The notes beneath the pieces were generated by a model. It saw only the letters and a program-made list of their open reading frames with translations, was not told where the DNA came from and ran no database searches. Positions 34,466 through 43,004 of a DNA stretch of 64,000 bases are shown here, piece after piece. Source of the DNA: Pseudophaeobacter arcticus DSM 23566 (GTDB lineage: Bacteria; Pseudomonadota; Alphaproteobacteria; Rhodobacterales; Rhodobacteraceae); the NCBI RefSeq assembly GCF_000473205.1, contig NZ_KI421507.1, positions 3,085,057 to 3,149,056 on the forward strand. The letters run 5' to 3'. The first letter of the stretch is position 1; every line of letters begins with the position of its first letter. The position numbers were made by a program, and so were the translations under genes.

Positions 34466-36169
34466 TCAGCCTGCCAATTCTTCAAGAGTGAGCGCCATGG
34501 TGCCGGCGGCACCTTCCTGCACATGGGTCAACAGACCCGAATGTTCCGGCAGCATGCGTTTGATGTAGAACCGCGCCAGTTTTTCACGCGGGCCGCCCTT
34601 GTCGGCAATGGCTGCCGTGAGGTGGTAATGGCCGCCCAGGACACGGGCAAAGGCGCGCAGGTAGGGCACCGCCCCGGCAAAACGGTCCTGCAGGTCGTCC
34701 TGCTCCACCAGCCATTCGGTGGTTTCGCGCAGGGATTCGCAGGCCTGCCAGACGGCCTCTCCCATATTGGGGTGGGTGGCCCGGGCGCCCTCGGCCTGGG
34801 CTTCGATCTCGTCGATGATACGATGCGCCATATCACCGCCATCCATCATCTTGCGCGCCACCAGATCCATCGCCTGGATGCCATTGGTGCCCTCGTAGAT
34901 CGAGGTCACCCGCACATCGCGCAGAAACTGAGCCGCGCCGCTTTCCTCGATAAAGCCCATGCCCCCATGTACCTGGATGCCCAGATCCGCCACCCGAATG
35001 CCGGTCTCGGTGCCAAAGGCCTTGGAGATTGGGGTCAGAAAGGCGGCCCGCGCCTTCCAGTCCGCAGCGCCGGTTGCGGTCTGCATATCGGTGGCATGGG
35101 CGCAGGCCAGCAGGATGGCACGCGCAGCATAGATATCAGCCTTCATCTCCATCAGCATGCGGCGCACATCGGCGTGATCCGCAATAAAGCCCGAGGCCGT
35201 CCTGCCCTGTTTGCGCTCCAGCGCGTAAGACAGCGCCTGCTGATAGGCACCTTCGCCAGCGCCGACACCCTGGCCGCCAACGCCCAGACGGGCATTGTTC
35301 ATCATGGTGAACATCGCCGCCATGCCCCCATGTTCGGAGCCAACCAGCCAGCCCTTGGCGCCGTCAAACTGCATCACGCAGGTCGGGCTGCCATGCAGGC
35401 CCATCTTATGCTCCAGGCTGACCACACCCAGGCTGTTGGCCGCGCCCAGCGTACCATCCTCATTGGGCAGGAATTTGGGCACCAGAAACAGCGAGATCCC
35501 CTTGGTGCCAGGCACCCCGTCCGGCAAGCGCGCCAGCACCAGATGGCAAACATTTTCGGCAAAATCATTGTCGCCCCAAGAGATAAAGATCTTCTGGCCG
35601 GTCACCGCATAGGATCCATCGCCATTGGCTTCGGCCCGAGAGCTGAGCGCGCCGACGTCAGAGCCCGCCTGCGGTTCCGTCAGGTTCATGGTGCCGGTCC
35701 AGGCCCCCGAGATCAGCTTGGGCAGATAGATCTGTTTCAGCGCGTCGCTGGCATGATGCTCCAGCGCCTCGATCTGGCCCTGGCTCATCAGCGGCGCCAG
35801 TTGCAGCGACAGGCAGGCCCCCGACATCATCTCGTTCACTGCGGCCGTCAGGGTCATGGGCAGCCCCATGCCACCATGCTCTGGTGCCGCACTCATGCCA
35901 ATCCAGCCGCCCTCGGCAATGGCCTTGAACCCCGCGCCAAAGCCGGGCGAGGTCCGCACCACGCCGTTTGCCAGTGCCGCCGGTTGCAGATCGCCGCCCC
36001 GTTGCAGCGGTGCCATGACCTCATCACACAGCTTGCCCGCCTCGGTCAGGATCGCAGTCACCAGATCACTGCTTGCCTCGTTGAACCGGTCTGTCTGGGC
36101 GATCTGCTCAAAGCCAATCACGGTGTTCAGCAGGAATTCATATTCGGAGACGGGGGCACGGAAGGTCAT
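34466..36169 (-). CDS. Acyl-CoA dehydrogenase, DmdC-like branch
   Basis: This FAD enzyme has 567 residues, longer than the usual 380-residue acyl-CoA dehydrogenases, and has the extra N- and C-terminal parts of the DmdC/AidB-like branch. Visible motifs are NLTEPQAGSDVGALS (substrate and FAD), the catalytic region IYEGTNGIQAMDL and QVHGGMGF. DmdC enzymes oxidise methylmercaptopropionyl-CoA in DMSP breakdown in roseobacters, but several paralogs act on other acyl-CoAs, so the substrate stays open. The start at 36169 has GAGG upstream. ETF and the ETF-QO at 21839 would take its electrons. Confidence 0.9.
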   Translation of the reverse strand: MTFRAPVSEYEFLLNTVIGFEQIAQTDRFNEASSDLVTAILTEAGKLCDEVMAPLQRGGDLQPAALANGVVRTSPGFGAGFKAIAEGGWIGMSAAPEHGGMGLPMTLTAAVNEMMSGACLSLQLAPLMSQGQIEALEHHASDALKQIYLPKLISGAWTGTMNLTEPQAGSDVGALSSRAEANGDGSYAVTGQKIFISWGDNDFAENVCHLVLARLPDGVPGTKGISLFLVPKFLPNEDGTLGAANSLGVVSLEHKMGLHGSPTCVMQFDGAKGWLVGSEHGGMAAMFTMMNNARLGVGGQGVGAGEGAYQQALSYALERKQGRTASGFIADHADVRRMLMEMKADIYAARAILLACAHATDMQTATGAADWKARAAFLTPISKAFGTETGIRVADLGIQVHGGMGFIEESGAAQFLRDVRVTSIYEGTNGIQAMDLVARKMMDGGDMAHRIIDEIEAQAEGARATHPNMGEAVWQACESLRETTEWLVEQDDLQDRFAGAVPYLRAFARVLGGHYHLTAAIADKGGPREKLARFYIKRMLPEHSGLLTHVQEGAAGTMALTLEELAG

Positions 36170-36323
36170 GGGCATCCTCTTGTCGGCCTTGGGGATAATC
36201 GCGGGCGCAGGCTTGGCATTGCTCAAACCGCCCGGTATGTCTGTTGCGCTGTCTGTCAGTTTAGCTGATCGATTACCTAACCTTCGTCCCCTTGCAATCA
36301 ACCAAAACGCCGCGTCACCGAAA

Positions 36324-37319
36324 ATGCCTCAAGATACCGCCCAAAATGCAACGCTGGTGCTGGATGCCTCCCCCAGCGGGATCGCCCGCGCGGCGCAGCT
36401 GTTGCGGCAGGGCAAACTGGTCTCTTTTCCAACCGAGACAGTCTATGGCCTCGGCGCCGATGCCCGGCGCGGCGATGCGGTGGCGGCGATCTATGCCGCC
36501 AAGGGCCGCCCCAGCTTCAACCCGCTGATTGCCCATGTGGCCTCTGTTGAGGCTGCAAAACGTCACGTCATCTGGAGCCCCCAGGCCGAGACCCTGGCCC
36601 GCGCCTTCTGGCCCGGACCGCTGACACTGGTGCTGCCGCTGGCGCCCGGACATGGCATTTCCGAGCTGGTGACCTCCGGGCTCGACACCCTGGCGGTGCG
36701 GATGCCGGCCCATCCCACGGCGCAAAAGCTGCTGGCGGCGCTGGACGGCCCGGTGGCGGCGCCCTCGGCCAACCCCTCGGGGCGGATCAGCCCCACAACC
36801 GCAGAGCATGTCATGGCTGGTCTTGCCGGGCGCATTGCCGCCGTGGTTGCGGATGGCGCCTGCGATGTTGGTGTGGAATCCACCATTGTCGGCCTTGCAG
36901 GGGGGGCTCCCATGCTGCTGCGCCCCGGTGGCCTGGCGGCCGAGGAGATCGAAGCAGTCCTGCGCCAGCCCCTGGCCCAGCGCGATATCCACGATCCCCT
37001 GACAGCGCCCGGCCAGCTTTTGTCCCACTACGCGCCACAAGAGCGCGTGCGGCTCAATGCGACCTCTCCCCGCGCGGGCGAATGTTACCTGGGATTTGGC
37101 CACTACCGCGGCGCCCGCGCCTGCGACCTCTCCCTGTCCGAGAGCGGCGATCTGGCCGAAGCCGCCGCCAATCTCTTTGGCCATCTGCATCATTTGGATG
37201 CGCAGGGTCTGCCCATTGCCGTGGCGCCAATCCCCGACACCGGTCTGGGGGTGGCCATCAACGACCGGCTGCAGCGCGCAGCAGCCCCGCGCGACGCGGC
37301 TGCTGCACCGCAGGGTTAA
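36324..37319 (+). CDS. L-threonylcarbamoyladenylate synthase (Sua5 type)
   Basis: The enzyme makes threonylcarbamoyl-AMP for the t6A37 modification of ANN-decoding tRNAs. The protein has 331 residues, with the YrdC domain (LVSFPTETVYGLGADA near 33, KGRPSFNPLI, SANPSGRISPTT) and the C-terminal Sua5 extension (HYAPQ near 240 and following), so it is Sua5 rather than TsaC. The ATG at 36324 begins the conserved region; a much longer open frame upstream is antisense to the dehydrogenase gene. It ends in front of the tandem array at 37346. Confidence 0.93.
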   Translation: MPQDTAQNATLVLDASPSGIARAAQLLRQGKLVSFPTETVYGLGADARRGDAVAAIYAAKGRPSFNPLIAHVASVEAAKRHVIWSPQAETLARAFWPGPLTLVLPLAPGHGISELVTSGLDTLAVRMPAHPTAQKLLAALDGPVAAPSANPSGRISPTTAEHVMAGLAGRIAAVVADGACDVGVESTIVGLAGGAPMLLRPGGLAAEEIEAVLRQPLAQRDIHDPLTAPGQLLSHYAPQERVRLNATSPRAGECYLGFGHYRGARACDLSLSESGDLAEAAANLFGHLHHLDAQGLPIAVAPIPDTGLGVAINDRLQRAAAPRDAAAAPQG

Positions 37320-37345
37320 AGACCACAAAGTCAAAACCGGCGCAG

Positions 37346-37429
37346 AATTGGCCCCGTTCAGTTGGTCCCGTTCAATTAGCCCAGTTCAGTTGGCCCTCTT
37401 CTGTTGGTCCCGTTCAGGCGGTCCCGGCA
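37346..37429. repeat. Tandem direct repeat, six 14-base units
   Basis: The units start at 37346, 37360, 37374, 37388, 37402 and 37416, with consensus aRttggYcccgttc; the last is the most diverged. It is the longest array in the window. It sits between the convergent Sua5 and YqgE genes and contains the YqgE stop codon (37414-37416). Confidence 0.88.
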
Positions 37430-37971
37430 CTGGCCGAGAGCGTCAGCGGATCAATCCCCAAGGAGCCCAGCGCCGCCTCCCACTTGTCGCTATCCGCGGT
37501 ATCAAAGATCAGCGCATCCGTGCTCTCGGTGGTGAGCCAGCCATTGGCAATGATCTCCGCCTCCAGCTGCCCCGGCCCCCAGCCTGCATAGCCCAGCATG
37601 ATCAAAAACTTCTGAGGTCCACTGCCCTGGGCAATATCCTCCAGGATATCCAGCGTTGCGGTCATGCCATAGCCCGGCGGCACCGACAGGGAATTGATGC
37701 TGGATTCATACTCCGGTGAATGCAGCACAAAGCCGCGCTGAACCTCCATTGGCCCGCCAAAGCGGATCGCCTCTTTGCCCTTGTCGGCGACAACCACCGG
37801 GATCTCCAGCTGATCAAGCAGATTGCTCAGCTGCACCTCCGGAGCGACCTTGTTGATGATCAGCCCCATGGCCCCGTCCTCGGTATGCGAGCACAGAAAA
37901 ATGACCGAATGCTCAAACCGAGGATCGCCAATGCCCGGCATGGCAATCAGTAGTTTCCCGGTGAAATCCAT
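37414..37971 (-). CDS. YqgE/AlgH family protein
   Basis: The cytoplasmic protein has 185 residues with the family start DFTGKLLIAMPGIGDPRF, then SVIFLCSHTEDGAMGLIIN and GYAGWGPGQLEAE. The family is widespread and its function is not firmly known. The last codons lie in the 14-base tandem array: the final Thr-Ala and stop are repeat sequence, so the C-terminus may vary between strains. Confidence 0.93.
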   Translation of the reverse strand: MDFTGKLLIAMPGIGDPRFEHSVIFLCSHTEDGAMGLIINKVAPEVQLSNLLDQLEIPVVVADKGKEAIRFGGPMEVQRGFVLHSPEYESSINSLSVPPGYGMTATLDILEDIAQGSGPQKFLIMLGYAGWGPGQLEAEIIANGWLTTESTDALIFDTADSDKWEAALGSLGIDPLTLSASAGTA

Positions 37972-38147
37972 ATCCTGCCCTTTCCCTTGACCGCTGCATC
38001 ACCCCGTCCAGCATGGCGCCCCCTTGTCCGAGGTGCAAGGGGCTCCGGGTGAAAGGCACTCTGGGCGATCCGGTCACAACAGCGCAGTTCACCATTTAAC
38101 CAGATCGTGACTTGGCAATTGCCCTGCAAGAGGCCATTTGTATTCCC

Positions 38148-39074
38148 ATGAGCGAATATTGCCCCTGCCCCAAGCACAGAGCTGCACATAGTCCTGCACA
38201 CAGATCTGCCCGCGCCTCTGCCCCCGCCGCTTCGGCGCCGCGCCTGCGCCGCCTGATGGCTGCGGCGGCCATGGCAGCTCTGGCCACGGCTACAACATCC
38301 TTTGTGGCCCAGGCTGACAGCGCCCCGCCCCTCACCATGGATGACCTGGTTCAGGTAGAGATCCTCGACGGCGGTGTCTCCCCTGACGGCCGGTACATCG
38401 GGGCCCTGCGCCTGACCCTTCGTGACGGCTGGAAGACCTATTGGCGCGCCCCCGGCGAGGCCGGTATCCCCCCCAGTTTCACCTGGCGCGGCTCGCGCAA
38501 TGTGGGCAAGATGTCGATGACCTGGCCCACCCCCGAGGTTTTCTCGACCTCTGGCTATCAGACCATCGGCTATCACCACCAACTGGTGCTGCCGATTGAG
38601 ATAACCCCCGAAAAACCCGGCCGCCCGGTGCGGCTCAAAGGGCGGATGGAGCTGGGCGTCTGCAAGGATGTCTGTGTGCCCTCTGAATTGTCGTTTGACC
38701 ATCAGCTTGATTCTGCCGCGCCGCGCAACCCGGCCATTGTCGCCGCCATCGCCAGCCGCCCCTTCTCGGCCCGCGAAGCCGGGGTCTCTGCCAGCACCTG
38801 CCGTCTGAAGCCAACCAAATACGGTATCGAAGTTGAAGCCCGGATCACCATGCCCAGCGCCGGCGGCACCGAGGTCGCGGTGATCGAGGCAGGCTCGCCG
38901 CATCTTTTTGCCGGCACCACCACCACCCGACGCAGCGGCGCCACCCTGGTGGCCACCTCTGAACTGATGCCAACCCGCGCGGGCACCCTGGCAGCGGTGG
39001 ACCGGTCGCAATTGCGGATCACGGTTCTGGGGCAGAAGCATGCGGTGGATATCTCCGGCTGCACCGCTGGGTGA
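38148..39074 (+). CDS. Exported DsbD N-terminal-domain-like protein
   Basis: The protein has about 309 residues. A signal peptide core (LMAAAAMAALATATTSFVAQA) is followed by a domain resembling the periplasmic alpha domain of DsbD, with the cysteine pair GVCKDVCVP, which in DsbD receives and passes on electrons. There is no membrane helix part, so it would act as a soluble or partner-dependent thiol protein. The start is uncertain: ATG 38148 leaves a long n-region, and ATG 38256 would give a normal signal peptide but lacks a ribosome binding site. The NUDIX gene follows without a gap. Confidence 0.85.
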   Translation: MSEYCPCPKHRAAHSPAHRSARASAPAASAPRLRRLMAAAAMAALATATTSFVAQADSAPPLTMDDLVQVEILDGGVSPDGRYIGALRLTLRDGWKTYWRAPGEAGIPPSFTWRGSRNVGKMSMTWPTPEVFSTSGYQTIGYHHQLVLPIEITPEKPGRPVRLKGRMELGVCKDVCVPSELSFDHQLDSAAPRNPAIVAAIASRPFSAREAGVSASTCRLKPTKYGIEVEARITMPSAGGTEVAVIEAGSPHLFAGTTTTRRSGATLVATSELMPTRAGTLAAVDRSQLRITVLGQKHAVDISGCTAG

Positions 39075-39103
39075 CCGCCGGAGAGCAGCGAGATGACAGC
39101 AGA

Positions 39104-39538
39104 ATGTCCGTGATTCAGCCCCCCCGCCCCGTTCTTGGGGCCATCGCCGTTGTCTATCACCTGGGACAGGTCATTCTGATCCAACGCAAAACCCCGCCCA
39201 ATGCCGGCTGGTGGGGCTTTCCCGGCGGACATGTGGAGCTGGGCGAAACCGCCATGCAGGCGGCGCAGCGCGAGCTGTTTGAGGAAACCGGCGTCATTGC
39301 CCGGCCGCTGGAATACCTGACCAATATCGACGTCTTACTGCGTGATGCGGTGGGTGCGGTGCAAAAGCAATATCTGCTAACAGCCGTTCTGTGCGCCTAT
39401 GAAAGCGGCATACCGGCTGCCGATGATGATGCGCTGCAGGCCTGCTGGATACCTGTTGATGAGATCGAGCACCGGGGGTTGGAGCTGATTGATCAGGTCG
39501 CAGAGGTGGCCCGTCTGGCGCGCCAAAGACTGGTCTAG
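39104..39538 (+). CDS. NUDIX hydrolase
   Basis: The protein has 144 residues from ATG 39104 (155 from the GTG at 39071, which overlaps the previous stop as GTGA). The NUDIX box is complete: GHVELGETAMQAAQRELFEE followed by TGV, with the G-x5-E-x7-REUXEEXGU pattern. It hydrolyses a nucleoside diphosphate derivative; residues around the box resemble the ADP-ribose/8-oxo-dGTP type group but do not settle it. Its stop codon lies at the edge of the 14-base tandem array. Confidence 0.9.
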   Translation: MSVIQPPRPVLGAIAVVYHLGQVILIQRKTPPNAGWWGFPGGHVELGETAMQAAQRELFEETGVIARPLEYLTNIDVLLRDAVGAVQKQYLLTAVLCAYESGIPAADDDALQACWIPVDEIEHRGLELIDQVAEVARLARQRLV

Positions 39539-39553
39539 GCCAGCCCAAGGCAG

Positions 39554-39603
39554 TCTAGCTAAGCCAGTCTAGCTGGGGCAGTCTAGCTGGGGCAGTCTAG
39601 GCT
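39554..39603. repeat. Tandem direct repeat, three and a half 14-base units
   Basis: tctagctaagccag (39554) is followed by two identical tctagctggggcag units (39568 and 39582) and the partial unit tctaggct. A partial copy (tctaggccag) overlaps the NUDIX stop codon at 39536. The unit also supplies the stop codon of the RND gene on the other strand (39597-39599). Confidence 0.9.
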
Positions 39604-42600
39604 GCCCGGTGACGCCGCAGCCCATAGACCAGCGCCGAGACCAGATAGGCCAGCAGCGACACCCCGGCGATGCCGCCCAGCGCCAGCAGCAGCCCCGCCC
39701 GCACCGGCTCAAACCCGGCCAGCCCCGGCAGCAGCGTGCGCAAGGCCGGGTGCAAAGCCCCGGTTGCCATCGCCCAGCCCAGACTGACGCCCAGCCAGCC
39801 CAGCTGCGCCACTCCGGTGCCCAGAACCAGCCAGCGCAGTGGCGTTGTTGCCCCGCCGCGCAGCGCCCGGCGCAGAGCCGTCACAGGCCGCGCCATATCC
39901 CGTTGGATCGCCACCAGAGCCGGGACCACCAAAAGCACCAGCACCATGCCAAAACCCAGGCCATAGACCAGGGTGATCACCGTTGGCTTCAGGAACTGCG
40001 CCTGTTGCGAGCTTTCATACATCAAAGGCGCCAGCCCCAGCACCGTGGTCAGGGTGGTCAGCATCACCGGTCGCAGCCGGTCCGCCGCCCCGTCGATGAT
40101 CGAGGGCACCAGGCCACGGGTCTCGGCATATTCGTCGATGGTGGTCACCAGCACGATGGAATCATTGATGATAATCCCTGTCATCCCCAACAGGCCAACC
40201 ACCGTGAACATGCTCAGCGGCACCTCCCACAGATAGTGGCCCCAGATGGTCCCCACCAATCCAAAGGGAATGATCGCCATCACCACCAGGGGCCGGGTCC
40301 AGCTGGCAAAGATCCAGGCCAGCACCAGATAGATCCCGGCAAGACACAGGATCAGCCCGGTGCGGGCATCATTGAGGAACTTGTCTTCCTGCTCGCTCAA
40401 CCCGCTGAGACGCCATTCCACCTGACGGCGGCTGGCGATATCGGGCAGGATTTCTTCCTCCAGCGCCTTGCCGATATCGGCGGCACGGGTCGGGTCATCC
40501 TCTGAGATATCGCCGGTGACGCTGATCAGGCGAATGCCGTTTTCGCGCCGCACGGTGGAAAATCCAGTGCGCTGGCTCACCGAGACTATATCAGAGAGCG
40601 GCACATAGATACCGCCGGGGCTGCGCATCAGGGTGCGCTCCAGGAAATCCGCCGACAGCTCATTGCGGGGCAGTTCGACCCGGATTTCAGCACTGCGCGG
40701 CCCATCCGGATAGGTGGCCGCCTCGATCCCGTTCAGCCGCGCCCGCAGGGCCCGCCCCAGGGTGTCGATGGTAAAGTTCAGCGCCTGCCCCTGAGGCGTC
40801 AGCTCCAGCACCACTTCCTCTTTGTCATAGGCGAGATTGTCTTCCACCGCCGAGACCTCAGGGTAGCGCAGCAGCGCGGTTTTCAGATCTTCTGAGGCCG
40901 CTTTGAGCACCTGAACATCGGCGCCATAAAACTGCACATCCAGCGCGTCACCACCGGGACCAGAGCGCCAGCTGCGGAAGCTGACGGCCTCGACCAGCGG
41001 GTGGTTTTGCACCTCCTCCTGCAGTTCGGCCACAAAGGCAAAACTGGAATACTCAGGCCGCAGATCCGCGTCGATCAGCTCGATCGAGATCCCCCCCAAA
41101 AGATCGGTGTCCTTGGCATCCACCCCGGACATGCCGCGCCCGGCATTGCCGCCAACCTCGGAGATGACAAAATCCACCGGGTTGCGCCCGCCATAGCGGC
41201 TGGCAAAGGCAGCTCCGGTGGCGGCGGTGGCGCGTTGCATCTCCTGCATCATCGCCAGGGTATCAGCCCGGGTGGCGCCCTCTGCCATGGCAAAATTGCC
41301 AGTCACCGAGCCGCGCTCGGGCGCATTGAAGAACCGCCATTTGACATCGCCGCCGATAAACAGCGCCATCTGGCTGGCCAGAATGGTCAGGGCACCAGCC
41401 AGGACCACGTAGCGCGCCTGCACCACCAGCGCCATAATCGGGCGAAACAGGGTGTCGCGCATCCAGCGAAAGCCGCGATTGACGAAGCGATTGGGCCAGT
41501 CATACCAGTGGTCCTTTTGCGCATGGATCAGCGCATGGGCCATATGGTTGGGCAGGATCAAAAAGCACTCCAGCAAAGAGGCCGCCAAGACCGCAATCAC
41601 TGTAAAGGGAATATCGCGGATCAAATCACCAAAGCGCCCGCCGATGGCGGTCAGCCCAAAGAAGGCGATGATGGTGGTCAGGGTGGCGGCAAAGACCGGC
41701 ATCGCCATGCGGCGCGCGGCGTTCTCGGCGGCCTGCATCGGGGTTTCATTCAGGCGGCGCACCCGGAAATCGGCGTGTTCGCCCACCACGATGGCATCAT
41801 CCACCACGATCCCCAGGGTAATGATCAGGCCAAACAGGCTGATCATATTGATGGTAATCCCGGCGGCATACATCAGCGCCACAGCGGCAAACATCGCGGC
41901 CGGAATGCCCGCCGCCACCCAGAATGCAATGCGGGTGTTGAGAAACAGGAACAGCAGCGCCATGACCAGCCCCAGCCCCATCAGCCCATTGTCGATCAGG
42001 ATATCAAGCCGGTCAGAGATCGCAGCGGCACGGGTGCGGATCAGCTCGGCACTGACGCCCTGGGGCAGGGTGGTTTGCAGCGCATCGACCACCTGCTGTA
42101 CCTGCGCCTGAATGGCAATGGCATTGCCCATACCCGAGCGGTCCACCCGGATCGACATGGCCGGGTTGTCGCCGACAAAATAGGAGCGGTTGCGATCCAC
42201 GCCTTCGCGGCTGACCTGCGCCAGATCGCCAATGGTCAAAACCGAACCATCTGGCTCTGTCCGCAACACAATCCCTTCGATCTCTTCCGGGCTGCGCTTT
42301 TCCCGCCCGGTGCGCACCCGGGTATTGGCCCCGGTCACATCGCCTGCGGGATCGGCATCGACCTCGGCGGCGATGGCATCGGCAATTTCGCGCATCGAGA
42401 TGTCATGGGTGATCAGACTGTAGGAGGGCACCTCGACCAGGGTCTGCGGCGCGGCAAAGCCGCGAATGGTGGTGCGGGTGACGCCAACTTCGAACAGGCG
42501 TACAATCAATTCATCGGCAAACAGCCCCAGCTGATCTGGCGCCAGCGGCCCCGAGATCACCACATCCGTCACCCGGTCACGCCAGGCGCCGCGCCGCACC

Positions 42601-43001
42601 GTCGGATCGTCGGCCTCTTCCGGCAGGGTGGTGATGGCATCCACCGCCGATTGCACATCATCCGCCGCCAGCGCCATGTCCCAGCCGGGTTCAAAATCCA
42701 GCACGATCGAGGCAACGCCTTCGCGCGAGGAGGCGGCGCTTTCCTCAACCCCGTCCACCGCCAGCAACACCGGCTCCAGCACCTGCACGATGGCACCATC
42801 GACATCTTCCGGCCCGGCGCCCTCCCAGGTGACACCGACCGTGACGCTTTCGACAATGACATCCGGAAAGAACTGCGCCCGCATCTTTGGGATTGCCGCG
42901 GTGCCAAGCAGCAAGAGCACCAGCAACAGCAGGTTTGCCGCCGTCCGGTGGCGGGTGAAATAGCTCAGCAAACCGCCGGCAGGACGCGAGAGATCACGCA
43001 T
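39597..43001 (-). CDS. RND efflux pump, inner-membrane transporter (AcrB-like)
   Basis: This proton-driven RND permease has 1134 residues and the full internal duplication: helix 1 (NLLLLVLLLLGTAAIP), a large periplasmic loop, helices 2-6, the second periplasmic loop and helices 8-12. The paired Asp of helix 4 that carries protons is present (LGIVVDDAIVVGEH), and the second-half counterpart is GIIINDSIVLV. It extends about 80 residues beyond a typical AcrB, with two more hydrophobic segments at the C-terminus. Together with the adaptor at 43005, three bases away, it forms an efflux system. The outer channel must be encoded elsewhere. Confidence 0.94.
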   Translation of the reverse strand: MRDLSRPAGGLLSYFTRHRTAANLLLLVLLLLGTAAIPKMRAQFFPDVIVESVTVGVTWEGAGPEDVDGAIVQVLEPVLLAVDGVEESAASSREGVASIVLDFEPGWDMALAADDVQSAVDAITTLPEEADDPTVRRGAWRDRVTDVVISGPLAPDQLGLFADELIVRLFEVGVTRTTIRGFAAPQTLVEVPSYSLITHDISMREIADAIAAEVDADPAGDVTGANTRVRTGREKRSPEEIEGIVLRTEPDGSVLTIGDLAQVSREGVDRNRSYFVGDNPAMSIRVDRSGMGNAIAIQAQVQQVVDALQTTLPQGVSAELIRTRAAAISDRLDILIDNGLMGLGLVMALLFLFLNTRIAFWVAAGIPAAMFAAVALMYAAGITINMISLFGLIITLGIVVDDAIVVGEHADFRVRRLNETPMQAAENAARRMAMPVFAATLTTIIAFFGLTAIGGRFGDLIRDIPFTVIAVLAASLLECFLILPNHMAHALIHAQKDHWYDWPNRFVNRGFRWMRDTLFRPIMALVVQARYVVLAGALTILASQMALFIGGDVKWRFFNAPERGSVTGNFAMAEGATRADTLAMMQEMQRATAATGAAFASRYGGRNPVDFVISEVGGNAGRGMSGVDAKDTDLLGGISIELIDADLRPEYSSFAFVAELQEEVQNHPLVEAVSFRSWRSGPGGDALDVQFYGADVQVLKAASEDLKTALLRYPEVSAVEDNLAYDKEEVVLELTPQGQALNFTIDTLGRALRARLNGIEAATYPDGPRSAEIRVELPRNELSADFLERTLMRSPGGIYVPLSDIVSVSQRTGFSTVRRENGIRLISVTGDISEDDPTRAADIGKALEEEILPDIASRRQVEWRLSGLSEQEDKFLNDARTGLILCLAGIYLVLAWIFASWTRPLVVMAIIPFGLVGTIWGHYLWEVPLSMFTVVGLLGMTGIIINDSIVLVTTIDEYAETRGLVPSIIDGAADRLRPVMLTTLTTVLGLAPLMYESSQQAQFLKPTVITLVYGLGFGMVLVLLVVPALVAIQRDMARPVTALRRALRGGATTPLRWLVLGTGVAQLGWLGVSLGWAMATGALHPALRTLLPGLAGFEPVRAGLLLALGGIAGVSLLAYLVSALVYGLRRHRAA

Positions 43002-43004
43002 GGA

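Noticed and set aside
34457..36268. 603-codon plus-strand frame
   Set aside because: It is the exact shadow of the acyl-CoA dehydrogenase gene, with no start signals or family resemblance.
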